A DNA stretch of 64,000 bases. Source: Halanaerobium hydrogeniformans. Lineage in GTDB: Bacteria > Bacillota > Halanaerobiia > Halanaerobiales > Halanaerobiaceae. Below the pieces are notes generated by a model that worked only from the letters and a program-made list of their open reading frames with translations, was not told the DNA's origin and did no database searches. Position 1 is the stretch's first letter. The number at the start of each line of letters is the position of its first letter. This document shows, piece by piece, positions 25,950-34,478 of this stretch. The position numbers and the translations under genes are program-made. The stretch is taken from positions 62,001 to 126,000 of the forward strand of contig NC_014654.1 in NCBI RefSeq assembly GCF_000166415.1. Direction: 5' to 3'.

Positions 25950-26510
25950 ATGGAAGCCGTTAAACTAAAGCCAGAGCTTAAAGCCAGAAAAAAAGAAAGT
26001 GAGCATTTTGTAATAGATAATGATTCTAAAGCTAACTGGGCTTTAAGAAAGATCAAACATTTAAAAAAGAAAAAGAAAGAAAATAAAGAGTTTGCAAAAA
26101 GCGAGATTGAAGCTATTCAAAAAGAAATAGACGAGATAAGTGAGTGGTTGGAAAGTGAAAACAGCAGCTTAGATAATGATATAGACTATATGGAGGGGAT
26201 GCTTAGAATTTACGGTGAGCAGCTAAAGGATCAAGATCCAGAGTTGAAAACTCACAAGCTCCCATTCGGCCAGCTGCAGTTTAGAAAACAGAGGGATAAA
26301 TGGAAATATGATGATCAAAAATTGTTAGAGTTTGCAGAAAGAAATCTTAAAGATACTATTAAGATAAAAAAGAAGGTTGATAAAAGAAAGCTTAAAAGCA
26401 AGGTAAAAGTAGTGGGAACTAAAGCAGTTGTAGCTGATACTGGTGAAGTGATAGATGGAATTACGGTTTTAAAAAGAGGAGAAAAATTCAAGGTTAAGAT
26501 AAAAGAATAA
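25950..26510 (+). CDS. Gam-like host-nuclease inhibitor
   Basis: 186 residues resembling phage Mu Gam-like proteins. A long N-terminal coiled coil (about residues 35-100) is followed by the conserved stretch KTHKLPFGQLQFRKQRDKWKYDD and a C-terminal β-rich tail. Family members bind double-stranded DNA ends and protect them from RecBCD/AddAB-type exonucleases. Next to a RecT/Bet annealing protein this makes a viral-type recombination module. AAGGAGG before ATG. Confidence 0.8.
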   Translation: MEAVKLKPELKARKKESEHFVIDNDSKANWALRKIKHLKKKKKENKEFAKSEIEAIQKEIDEISEWLESENSSLDNDIDYMEGMLRIYGEQLKDQDPELKTHKLPFGQLQFRKQRDKWKYDDQKLLEFAERNLKDTIKIKKKVDKRKLKSKVKVVGTKAVVADTGEVIDGITVLKRGEKFKVKIKE

Positions 26511-26568
26511 TATTTAAGGAGCTTAGCTTTTCAGCTGGGCTCTTTTCATTTTAAGGAGGTAAAAAATA

Positions 26569-27420
26569 ATGGTAAAGATAAAAACTAAAGAACTTTTAAG
26601 CAGGCTCAACCAGAAAATTGATTCAGTGCAGAATTCAGATGAATTTAAAAAGATACTTAAAACTTTATCTAAATTCCATAACTACAGCTACCAGAACTCC
26701 ATACTTATCCGGCAGCAGAATCCTGAAGCGACTTTAGTTGCTGGCTTTAAACAGTGGCAGAATAACTTTGATCGCCATGTCAAAAAAGGTGAAAAAGCTA
26801 TAGCTATTCTAGCGCCTTTTACCTACAAAAAGACGGTTACTGAAGAAAAAGAAGTTAAAGGTGGGATTAAAGAAGTAGAAAAAGAAGTTAAAAGGATGTA
26901 TTTTAGACCGGTATATGTGTTTGATGTCAGCCAGACAGAAGGCAAACCTCTCCCCAGGATAGATATTACTGTAAAAGACAGCAACGATAAGCTTTTACTA
27001 CCTTTAAAAAAATTCCTTCAAAGTAAAGAGATCAGTTTAGAAATAAAAGAGCTCAAAAGAGGTTTAAAGGGCTATTCTAAGGGTGGAAAGATAGTGGTAG
27101 ATAAAAAGCTTAATGATACCGAAAAAGCCGGTGTTATAGTCCACGAGACTGCACACGAGCTCTTACATGATAAAGGAAGCCGTAAGAAGATGAGCAAAGA
27201 AATAAAAGAAATGGAAGCAGAAGCAGCAGCTTTTATAGTCATGGAACACTATGGAGTGGAGATAAAATCAGACAAATACCTGGCCTTGTATAAAAAATCC
27301 TATGATTTAAACCAGAGTTTAAAGAGGATCAGTAAAATAGCTTCTGAAATAATAGGCTTTTTAGATGATTATTTATTAAATAAAAGTAGCGAAAATAAAA
27401 AGTTAAAGGAGGTAGTTTGA
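26569..27420 (+). CDS. ArdC-like antirestriction/ssDNA-binding metallopeptidase
   Basis: 283 residues. The N-terminal ArdC domain (residues about 1-125) reads KFHNYSYQNSILIRQQNPEATLVAGFKQWQ and VKKGEKAIAILAPF...YFRPVYVFDVSQTEG, a ssDNA-binding fold. The second domain is a zincin with VIVHETAHELLHD (HExxH, residues about 195) and the downstream Glu in EMEAEAAAFIV. ArdC proteins protect incoming plasmid DNA from restriction during conjugation. The stop overlaps the next gene's TTG region; AAGGAGG before ATG. Confidence 0.85.
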   Translation: MVKIKTKELLSRLNQKIDSVQNSDEFKKILKTLSKFHNYSYQNSILIRQQNPEATLVAGFKQWQNNFDRHVKKGEKAIAILAPFTYKKTVTEEKEVKGGIKEVEKEVKRMYFRPVYVFDVSQTEGKPLPRIDITVKDSNDKLLLPLKKFLQSKEISLEIKELKRGLKGYSKGGKIVVDKKLNDTEKAGVIVHETAHELLHDKGSRKKMSKEIKEMEAEAAAFIVMEHYGVEIKSDKYLALYKKSYDLNQSLKRISKIASEIIGFLDDYLLNKSSENKKLKEVV

Positions 27421-28272
27421 TTGAATGCTCAAAATAAAGTGGTTGATATAGAAAGCAAAAACAAGGAGCTAATTAGCTTTAGTCAAAAAGAAGTTGAGAC
27501 TATTAAAAGAACAGTAGCCAGTGATGCTAATACAGATGAGCTGAGGATGTTTTTGCACATAGCTAAAACTTACGGTCTGGATCCCTTTAACAAAGAGATA
27601 TTCTTCTGGAAGATAAAAGGTAAACCGACAATCATGACCTCCAGGGATGGCTATCTAAAAATAGCTGATAGGCATCAGGAATACAACGGTTTAGTCTCAG
27701 ATGTAGTAAGAGAAAATGACAGCTTCAGAAGAAAAGCTCAGGGTATAGACCACGAATACGGTACCAAACGCGGTGATATCATCGGAGCTTATGCTCTAGT
27801 TTATCGTAAAGATAGAGAATATCCTGTCTATGTATTCGCCCCTTTTAAAGAATACTTTGCCGGGACAAGAGTCTGGTCTCAGTATCCATCAGCTATGATT
27901 CTAAAAGTAGCTGAGTCAATGGCATTAAAAAGAGCATTCACCGTTTCAGGTTTAGTTACAGCTGAAGAAATGGATGTGCAGCGGTTAAATGAAAAAGACA
28001 CGGAAACTCCTAGACAGCCTTATGGTAAGAAAACGAATGAAGATATTCCAATAGATGTAGATATTGAAGCTGAACTTACTGATAGAGAAAAAGAAATAAA
28101 AAAGCTAATAGGCAGTAATAAAGATTTAAGAAAAGATCTCTATTCTTATCTAAAAGAGATAAAAGAAAAAGAAAAGCTGGATAAAGATAAAAACATTTCC
28201 ATTGATGATTTAAGTGATAGCCAGTATAAGCAGCTTAAAAATATACTAAAGACTTTTAAGAAGATGGCTTAG
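27421..28272 (+). CDS. RecT/Bet-type single-strand annealing protein
   Basis: 283 residues. The phage recombinase core reads LRMFLHIAKTYGLDPFNKEIFFWKIKGKPTIMTSRDGYLKIADRH (residues about 38-85), then GAYALVYRKDREYPVYVFAPFKEYF and SAMILKVAESMALKRAFTVSGLVTAEEM, all hallmarks of the RecT/Bet family. It anneals complementary single strands, repairing or recombining element DNA. The C-terminal 80 residues are a charged extension. TTG start immediately after the ArdC stop, with AAGGAGG upstream, so the genes are translationally coupled. Confidence 0.9.
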   Translation: MNAQNKVVDIESKNKELISFSQKEVETIKRTVASDANTDELRMFLHIAKTYGLDPFNKEIFFWKIKGKPTIMTSRDGYLKIADRHQEYNGLVSDVVRENDSFRRKAQGIDHEYGTKRGDIIGAYALVYRKDREYPVYVFAPFKEYFAGTRVWSQYPSAMILKVAESMALKRAFTVSGLVTAEEMDVQRLNEKDTETPRQPYGKKTNEDIPIDVDIEAELTDREKEIKKLIGSNKDLRKDLYSYLKEIKEKEKLDKDKNISIDDLSDSQYKQLKNILKTFKKMA

Positions 28273-28317
28273 AAAAGAAATTTTAAGATTTGCAAATAAT
28301 GAAAAGAGGTGAAAGCT

Positions 28318-28482
28318 ATGCCTATAGGTGGAGTTCCAAGTGATGATTGGAAGGTAAAAAGAGCTTTAGGACCATATGCAAAAGATATGGATGAGCTGGA
28401 GCTAAAAGAAGCAGAAAGATTATTAAAACTTAAGCGAAAAAGGAATAAAAATATGGGTAAAGGAGATAATAAAAATGATTAA
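28318..28482 (+). CDS. Small hypothetical protein before radC
   Basis: 54 residues (MPIGGVPSDDWKVKRALGPY...KLKRKRNKNMGKGDNKND), basic toward the end. ATG 28318 follows AGAGGTGAAAGCT. The last codons overlap the RadC start (ATG 28475), indicating coupling. No family recognised. Confidence 0.6.
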   Translation: MPIGGVPSDDWKVKRALGPYAKDMDELELKEAERLLKLKRKRNKNMGKGDNKND

Positions 28483-28924
28483 TATCCAGAAATTTTCATT
28501 GCGAGTTGTTAAAGAAAATGGAGGTAGGTATGATTTGGATAAAACGATATCTAATCCTTTAGCAGCAAGAGATCTATTTATAGAAGTTCTAGAATTAGAT
28601 AAAAGAACTGAAGAAGTCTTTGCTATGGCCACCTTAGATGCAAAAAACAAGCTGACAGGAGTATTTGAAGTATCAATCGGTAGTTTAACATCCAGCCTGG
28701 TATCACCACGAGAGGTGTTTAAAAGAGCGCTTTTGCAAAATGCTGCAGCGGTTGTATTAGGACATAACCACCCTAGTGGCAGCATAGATTTCAGCAGTGA
28801 TGATATTAATATTACTAAAAAGCTGGTTAAGTCAGGTAATATCTTAGGAATAAAGGTAGTAGACCACATAGTTATTGGCAGCAGAGAAGATTATGAAAGT
28901 ATGAAAGAAAGAGGCATTATTTAG
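28475..28924 (+). CDS. radC: RadC-like JAB-domain protein
   Basis: 149 residues, essentially the JAB/MPN+ domain. The metal-binding motif is VVLGHNHPSGSIDFSSDD (H-N-H-P-S-G...S...D) with the upstream Glu at EVFEVS-like LTGVFEVSIGSL. The usual N-terminal helix-hairpin-helix of chromosomal RadC is absent, as in many plasmid and phage versions. Function is still debated; it is often found with recombination and antirestriction genes as here. It overlaps the preceding small gene by 8 bp. Confidence 0.9.
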   Translation: MINIQKFSLRVVKENGGRYDLDKTISNPLAARDLFIEVLELDKRTEEVFAMATLDAKNKLTGVFEVSIGSLTSSLVSPREVFKRALLQNAAAVVLGHNHPSGSIDFSSDDINITKKLVKSGNILGIKVVDHIVIGSREDYESMKERGII

Positions 28925-28932
28925 AGTATTTT

Positions 28933-28959
28933 AGGGTGGATCTGAGTGAGATCCGCCCT
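28933..28959 (+). terminator. Hairpin after radC
   Basis: AGGGTGGATCT pairs with AGATCCGCCCT (11 bp, one G-T pair) around five bases. The tail is TATAATAAAG rather than a T run, so it may be a weak terminator or an RNA-stabilising hairpin. Confidence 0.5.
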
Positions 28960-29105
28960 ATAATAAAGAATTATATCTTTTCTAATCTAAATAATTACAA
29001 AAAAATGGAATAAATTGAAGGAGAAACTTAGTTGATGTATAAATATATAATTAGTCAAAAATTGTCACATTTTCTATAAATACATATTTATTGAGGAGTT
29101 GATAT

Positions 29106-29204
29106 ATTTTAAATATTACATTCAAAAAAACAGAAAAAGAAACTGGTGAAGCCAAAAAACGGGTTAGTGGTTTGCTAAATAAATTAAAGAAAAAAGATAA
29201 ATAA
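29106..29204 (+). CDS. Small basic protein, possible ATT start
   Basis: 32 codons ending KKRVSGLLNKLKKKDK. The frame opens after a stop at 29100-29102 and the only near-standard start is ATT 29106, seven bases after GAGGAG (29093-29098). A hairpin follows the stop directly, so it looks like a complete small transcription unit. It may instead be the tail of a deleted gene. Confidence 0.35.
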   Translation: MLNITFKKTEKETGEAKKRVSGLLNKLKKKDK

Positions 29205-29205
29205 G

Positions 29206-29227
29206 CTCTGACATTATGGTGTCAGAG
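29206..29227 (+). terminator. Hairpin after small ORF
   Basis: CTCTGACA pairs perfectly with TGTCAGAG around ATTATGG-like loop bases; the tail is TTATATGATA, only weakly T-rich. Confidence 0.45.
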
Positions 29228-29515
29228 TTATATGATATTATAATTGTTAATATATTTTTTTCAAAAATTTAAAATAAACCCATTAAAGGGCTATCTAAAT
29301 ATGAAAAAAGATGATGAAATTATTTGATTAGATATTATTGATCATAAACTTGACTATTCTTAATCAATTGAAGAAAATAATAAAGTATTAGCTGAACAAT
29401 ATCTTGAAAAATATGGGGAATTACCAGAATGGTTAAAGAATAAATTAAAATGATTTTTTTATGAGAAGAGGTAAAATATAACTTTTGTTCCTTATAAAAT
29501 CAAAGATGACAGAAA

Positions 29516-30371
29516 ATGAAACAACTCAAAAAGAAGGATTTTAAATTAGAAAAAGAGCTACAAAGTTTGGTGGAAGAAAACTTACAAAAACTTTTTGGTA
29601 TTACTTTTTTAGCCACTGAACACTCTACTGGTCAACGATATGGTGGCAGAATGGACACTATAGGTATTGATGAGAATAATTATCCAGTGATTTTAGAATA
29701 TAAGAGAAAAAAATCAGAATATAATTAACCAGTCTTTGTTTTATCTTGATTGGCTGGTTGATCATAAAAGTGCTTTTGAATTACTGGTAAGAGATACAAT
29801 TAATCAAAAAATAGAGGTTTGATTGATCCTCTCTAAGAGTTTTTTGTATAGCAGAGGAGTTCAATAAGTATGATACTTATGCTGTTGAACAGATGAAAAG
29901 ATCCATTGAGCTTATAAAATACAGGATTTTTGAAGATGATTTATTTGCACTTGATATATTTAACAGCAACAGAAGAAAGTAAGAGTAATAATAAAAGTTC
30001 TACTAATAAAGATTATAGTGTGGACTATTATTTAGAAAAGGGTTTTGAAAAAATCGAAAAATTATTTAATGAGCTAAGAAATTCCACTCTGGAATTGGCT
30101 GATGATGTAGTAGAAAGTCCCCATAGATTTTATATTGCATATAGAATTATAAGAAATTTCTTATGTGTAGATATTCATAAAGAACATTTTCTTATGTATC
30201 TTAGAATTGAACCAGATGAAGTTGATTTAGAGCATCAGATGATAAGAGATGTTTCTAATTGTATATGATAATTTTGGAACAGGTGATTTAGAAGTTAGAG
30301 TAGAGAGTGAAGATGATATTGAATTAGCTAATAACTTGATTGGAAATGCTTATGATAATAGTAGTAGTTAA
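29516..30371 (+). pseudogene. Frameshifted DUF5655-type protein gene
   Basis: The N-terminal part (29516-29728) reads KKDFKLEKELQSLVEENLQKLFG then RMDTIGIDENNYPVILEYKR, a nuclease-like E-Y-K motif. After a frameshift it continues as NQSLFYLDWLVDHKSAFELLV, a stop, and a further degraded stretch. The C-terminal DUF5655-like domain is in 29930-30268 (YYLEKGFEKIEKLFNELRNS...ESPHRFYIAYRIIRNFLCVDIH...MIRDVSN) and finally GDLEVRVESEDDIELANNLI to the stop at 30369-30371. At least three breaks make it inactive. Intact relatives are about 300 residues. Confidence 0.7.
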
Positions 30372-30400
30372 AGTCTAATTATTAAAAAGGGGGAATAAAA

Positions 30401-31282
30401 GTGAATAAAAAATTAAATTTATCCATAATTTGTTTGATTTTTATATTAATTTTAACTGGTTGTGCTAACGAAGAAAGCAATAATGACGTTAATTTATCAG
30501 ATGAAGAAAGCAATAATGACGTTAATTTATCAGATATAGAAAATCCATATGGGGAATCTCCTATTACATTAAGAAATATAATAACAGAAAAAACAGAATA
30601 TTTGGGAGAAAAAGTAGTAGTAGGACCAGTCGTTGTTCAGTATCATAATGTTGAAAGAGGTTCATATACAGTTTATCCTATATTAGGTTTTTATAAAAAT
30701 CTTGGAACTCCTCAAAGTGATAGGGATGTGTCGATAGAAGTTTTTTATGATAATGTCGAGAATAAAAGTAAGTGGATAAATCTAAAAACATCTGATGATC
30801 CGATTATTTTTTTAGAGGGGCAAATTAATTTTTACTCAAATAATAATAAGCCTTATATTTATGCTATAGATATTAAACAGTATGATTATAATAATCATAA
30901 AAATAGAGATGATAAAATTTCAGATATAGAAAATCCATATGGGGAATCTTCCATTACATTAAGAAATATAATAGCAGAAAAAATAGAATATTTGGGAGAA
31001 GAAGTAGTGGTTGAACCAGTCGTTGTTCAGTTTCATAATATTGAAAGAGGTTCATATACAGTTTATCCTATATTAGGTTTTTATGAAAATCTTGGAACTC
31101 CTCAAAGTGATAGGGATGTGTCGATAGAAGTTTTTTATGATAATGTCGAGAATAAAAGTAAGTGGATAAATCTAAAAACATCTGATGATCCGATTATTCT
31201 TGTAAAGGGTGTAGTACTTTATTACTCAAATAATAATAAGCCTTATATTTATGCTATAGATATTAAACAGTATGATTATTAG
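30401..31282 (+). CDS. Lipoprotein with an internal tandem duplication
   Basis: 293 residues. A signal peptide with lipobox LILTGC puts it on the outer face of the membrane. Next come two copies of EESNNDVNLSD, then two nearly identical domains of about 118 residues, each starting SDIENPYGES(P/S)ITLRNII and ending KPYIYAIDIKQYDY. The repeat period is exactly 390 bp (130 codons) and the DNA copies differ at only a few sites, so the duplication is recent. Within a copy, the β-rich pattern with GxxVVV..PVVVQ(Y/F)HN resembles an OB-like fold, but no family is recognised. ATG after AAGGGGG. It sits between decayed genes at the edge of the element. Confidence 0.8.
   Translation: MNKKLNLSIICLIFILILTGCANEESNNDVNLSDEESNNDVNLSDIENPYGESPITLRNIITEKTEYLGEKVVVGPVVVQYHNVERGSYTVYPILGFYKNLGTPQSDRDVSIEVFYDNVENKSKWINLKTSDDPIIFLEGQINFYSNNNKPYIYAIDIKQYDYNNHKNRDDKISDIENPYGESSITLRNIIAEKIEYLGEEVVVEPVVVQFHNIERGSYTVYPILGFYENLGTPQSDRDVSIEVFYDNVENKSKWINLKTSDDPIILVKGVVLYYSNNNKPYIYAIDIKQYDY
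30530..31279. repeat. 360-bp tandem repeat, 390-bp period, within the lipoprotein gene
   Basis: Copy 1 is about 30530-30889 and copy 2 about 30920-31279. Long stretches such as the 30718-30790 and 31108-31180 segments are identical, and the variant positions cluster in two places (around the VVVGPVVVQ and FLEGQINF codons). A shorter 33-bp duplication (EESNNDVNLSD codons) lies just upstream at about 30469-30534. Confidence 0.85.
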
Positions 31283-31319
31283 AAAGATATAGATAAAATA
31301 TATTTATATATATGAATAA

Positions 31320-31990
31320 CATAATATGGACTTGTTAAGTAATTATGGTAAAAAAACTTAAGTAATCGCAAAATCGATAGAGATTACGCAGTAATGAGCC
31401 AGAATTTTTTTCCTGATCAGAATAATTACAGCCTGCAACATGAGCTGGGGTTAAGTCATTAAGTTTAGAATGAGATCTGACAAAATTATAAAAGAAAACG
31501 AAAACAGAAATCAACTGATGAGCAGAAGTATATGATTTAAAGCCTTTACGTCCATTATATCAATCTTTAAAAGTGCTAAAAAATGATTCTATCAAATTAT
31601 TAGATATATCATCATGAAATGATTGGACTTTAATATGATTAGAATGATCAAAGATCATATTAGTAGGGGCATTATAAGAATGATAACGGTCAGAAACAAT
31701 TGAATTAGGTTGTTTAAATTTAAATTTAACGCTTTTAAATAGCTCAAAAACTGCTGCAGTATTTCGATAAGGCGAAAAGGTTGTAAGAAAGAACAAACCT
31801 TGTTTCTGAATCGATGATAACCCAGAGATAATATTTTTGCCCTTTAATTTTAACGATAGTTTTATCGACATGCCATTCATCTGAATGGTTTAGATTATCA
31901 GGGATAATCTTTTCAGATTTAAGTTTAAATAAAGGAGCAATTTTTTTAGTTAGGTAGCGATAGTAACATGGGTGTATCCTCAATTAAATG
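31320..31990 (-). pseudogene. Decayed IS6/IS240-like transposase
   Basis: On the minus strand the pieces read CYYRYLTKKIAPLFKLK...DEWHVDKTIVKIKGQKYYLWVIIDSETRF (31744-31983) and, in another frame, FLTTFSPYRNTAAVFELFK...IVSDRYHSYNAPT...NNLIESFFSTFKD (31560-31880), with a C-terminal scrap to about 31320. The D-E-W-H-V-D-E/K-T and KYYLWVIID wording is that of IS6-family DDE transposases. Frameshifts and stops make it inactive. Confidence 0.7.
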
Positions 31991-32207
31991 GGTAAAGGCA
32001 AGTGATTAGCTTTATCGAGTAATATATCAGATAATAGCAAGGTTTACAATTTCGCTATGCTGAATCAAAATTCATTGGCCAAGGGCAGTACCCATACCCC
32101 TCATAAAATTCTTAAAACCAAAGAAGTTATATTAAATTCATCATCAGTTTTTATGGAGCATTTCTTAAATCTTAAATTATTATTTATTAAAAAAGGAGAT
32201 GTTATTT

Positions 32208-32900
32208 ATGAGTAATATTTATATTAAAAGTAATTCAGTAGAAGATTGGAGAACTCTACTTGCAGATTGTGAGAAGCATTGGAAAACAGGTTATTCTGCA
32301 AAAAGTTTAGCTTATTCATGGGAAGATAGAGATGGCTTTCCTAAGAAAGTAAGAGGTGTTTTCGATAATTGTAGGTTTGATAACATAGAATCATTAGAAC
32401 TATTATATGCATTTCCTGAATATAAAATATCATTACCAGGTGGAATTAGGCCATCACAGAATGACTTGTATGTTCTTGCTAAGAATAATAAAGGATTAAT
32501 GACAATTATGGTTGAAGGGAAAGTAGAAGAAACATTTGATAAAATAATTTCTGAGTGGGCTAAAAATAAAAGTAATGGGATGAATAATGAGAGATTACAC
32601 TTTCTTATTGAAAAGTTAAAGTTAACAGATAAGAAAGAAAAAATTCCTAAAATTAGGTATCAATTATTACATAGAACTGTATCTGCAATTATTGAAGCTG
32701 AAAGAATTGGAGCAAGTCAGGCTATGATATTAGTTCATTCATTTAGCAAAATTGATTCAGGAATTAATGATTTTAAGAATTTCGCAAATTTATTTGGAGT
32801 TAAAGTTGGAATTAATGATGTGCAAGGCCCAGCGCTGATTAATGATATTGAGGTCTATTTTAGTTGGGTTAAAGGTGATGAAGTATATCTAACAATGTAA
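32208..32900 (+). CDS. DUF6946-like protein
   Basis: About 230 residues. Begins MSNIYIKSNSVEDWRTLLADCEKHWKTGYSAKSLAYSWEDRDGFP, which resembles proteins annotated DUF6946. LMTIMVEGKVEETF and AMILVHSFSK fit a PD-(D/E)xK-like α/β core, but catalytic residues cannot be assigned with confidence. ATG 32208 is chosen over ATG 32199 because AAGGAG ends at 32198. It stands alone between IS remnants, a setting common for restriction- or defence-type cargo; that role is only suggested. Confidence 0.65.
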   Translation: MSNIYIKSNSVEDWRTLLADCEKHWKTGYSAKSLAYSWEDRDGFPKKVRGVFDNCRFDNIESLELLYAFPEYKISLPGGIRPSQNDLYVLAKNNKGLMTIMVEGKVEETFDKIISEWAKNKSNGMNNERLHFLIEKLKLTDKKEKIPKIRYQLLHRTVSAIIEAERIGASQAMILVHSFSKIDSGINDFKNFANLFGVKVGINDVQGPALINDIEVYFSWVKGDEVYLTM

Positions 32901-33168
32901 TTAAAAGATTCTAGGGTTTTTCTCAAATCTTGAGAGGAAACTTTGCATGATATTGAATTTATATAGCCACCTAACAGAATTGGAGAAAAAGTTGAAAGTG
33001 ATATACTCTAATTACAAGGGGGGAACACCAATGGCAAAAAGAAAATATTCTTATGGAACTAAAGAATAAATTGTATAAACATATTATAAGAAATTTATTC
33101 TAATAAAAAGGAACATTTATACTTTTGTTGTAATATATTAAAAGGAGATAAATATATAATTTTACATA
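32901..33168. other. Intergenic stretch with a transposase start scrap
   Basis: About 270 bp. GGGGGGAACACCA precedes ATG 33031, giving MAKRKYSYGTKE and then a stop, with further readable codons (IV-TYYKKFI). It looks like the first codons of a decayed orfA. Nothing else is recognised. Confidence 0.4.
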
Positions 33169-33215
33169 AGTAGTGTACAATAAGTTGTGTAAATAGATTT
33201 TTTTCAATAAAAAAA

Positions 33216-33284
33216 GAGGAATCCTTCTTTGAATGGTTGAAATATTTATTAGCGAAATAAACTCAACCCAAAGGAGGACTCCTC
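33216..33284 (+). promoter_or_regulatory. Hairpin over the IS256 transposase ribosome binding site
   Basis: GAGGAATCCTTCTTTG (33216-33231) pairs with CAAAGGAGGACTCCTC (33269-33284), which contains the AAGGAGG before ATG 33285. Inside, GGTTGA pairs with TCAACC and TATTT with AAATA. The fold would block translation, the known way IS elements limit expression from outside promoters. The same fold is present at 52121-52189 and, with changed but still pairing bases, at 40164-40234. Confidence 0.75.
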
Positions 33285-34478
33285 ATGAACAGTATACCCG
33301 AAAAAAACAGTGATGGTCAAGTTGAATTTCACGATTTAATCATTGAACTCATCAAAAATTTTCTCGAGAATTTCCTCAAGGCTGAATTAACTGAATTTCT
33401 AAACTATGAAAAACATGAATACTCAGGTAGAAACTCTGGCAATAGTCGTAATGGATCTTATCTTCGTGATTTCTTAACTCAGTTTGGCAGTATTAAAGGC
33501 TTAAATGTTCCTAGAGATAGAAATGGTGAATTCCAAACTGAACTATTCCAACCATATAAACGCTATGATAACTGGCTTGAAGAAGCTATAATAAACATGT
33601 ATGCTAATGGCCTTTCCACCCGCTATGTAGCTGATTGGATAGAGCAGATGTATGGACAAAAATATAGCCCTACTACTATTAGTAATCTAACTAATGTTGC
33701 TCTTGAAGAGGTTAAAAAGTGGAAAGAAAGACCACTTCAAAAACGGTACAGCGTTATTTTTATTGATGGCATGAGCATAAAAGTCAGACGAGATACTGTT
33801 GCAAATGAATCTGTATATATTATCATTGGTATCAATGAAGACGGCTATCGTGAAATACTTGATTTCTACATTGGTGCAACTGAATCTGCTGCTTTATGGG
33901 AAGAAGTACTAAGTAATTTAAAAGAACGCGGAGTCCAGGAAGTCCTACTAGGTGTTATAGATGGACTCCCAGGACTTAAAGATTCTTTTCTAAAAGTATT
34001 CCCTAAAGCGGATGTGCAGCGTTGTATAGTTCATAAAGTGCGAAATACAATAGTCAAAGTTAGAAAAAAAGATACTGATGAAATAGTTAAAGATTTAAAA
34101 AAGATCTATAGATCTCCCAGCAGAGAGTTTGCAGAAAAGGCTTTAGAAGAATTTGATTTTAAATGGAGTAAAATCTATCCTAAAGTTACTCAAAGCTGGT
34201 ACGTAGATAAAGATGAACTATTAACATTTTATAAATATCCAGAAAGCATACATAAAGCCATATATACAACAAACTGGATTGAAAGAGCCAATAAAGAAAT
34301 CAAAAAAAGATTAAAGCCTATGAATAGTTTGCCTAATGTACAAGCAGCTGAAAAAATAATTTATTTAAAGATTATTGAGTACAACTCAAAATGGTCTGAT
34401 AGAAAAATGAGAGGCTTTTTAGCTGCAAAAGATCAACTTCACCAACTTTTCAAAAAAGATACTGATTTATTTACATAA
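33285..34478 (+). CDS. IS256-family (mutator-type) transposase
   Basis: 397 residues, full length for the family. DDE residues are expected in VIFIDGMSIKVR, LGVIDGLPGLKDS and TNWIERANKEIKKRL, with the family signature VQRCIVHKVRNTIVKV between the last two. The N-terminal NEYSGRNSGNSRNGSY-like segment and YSPTTISNLT HTH match IS256. ATG after AAGGAGGACTCCTC. Intact; it moves the element through a circular intermediate. It ends with KKDTDLFT, while copy 2 has an earlier stop through a 1-base change. Confidence 0.95.
   Translation: MNSIPEKNSDGQVEFHDLIIELIKNFLENFLKAELTEFLNYEKHEYSGRNSGNSRNGSYLRDFLTQFGSIKGLNVPRDRNGEFQTELFQPYKRYDNWLEEAIINMYANGLSTRYVADWIEQMYGQKYSPTTISNLTNVALEEVKKWKERPLQKRYSVIFIDGMSIKVRRDTVANESVYIIIGINEDGYREILDFYIGATESAALWEEVLSNLKERGVQEVLLGVIDGLPGLKDSFLKVFPKADVQRCIVHKVRNTIVKVRKKDTDEIVKDLKKIYRSPSREFAEKALEEFDFKWSKIYPKVTQSWYVDKDELLTFYKYPESIHKAIYTTNWIERANKEIKKRLKPMNSLPNVQAAEKIIYLKIIEYNSKWSDRKMRGFLAAKDQLHQLFKKDTDLFT

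Larger units (their letters stand above)
28960..29515. other. Gene-poor stretch with a small ORF, a hairpin and a gene scrap
   Basis: About 550 bp. It holds a 32-codon frame (29106-29204), a hairpin (29206-29227) and, from about 29367 to 29452, the scrap SIEENNKVLAEQYLEKYGELPEWLKNKLK with no start. Nothing else is recognised. Confidence 0.5.
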
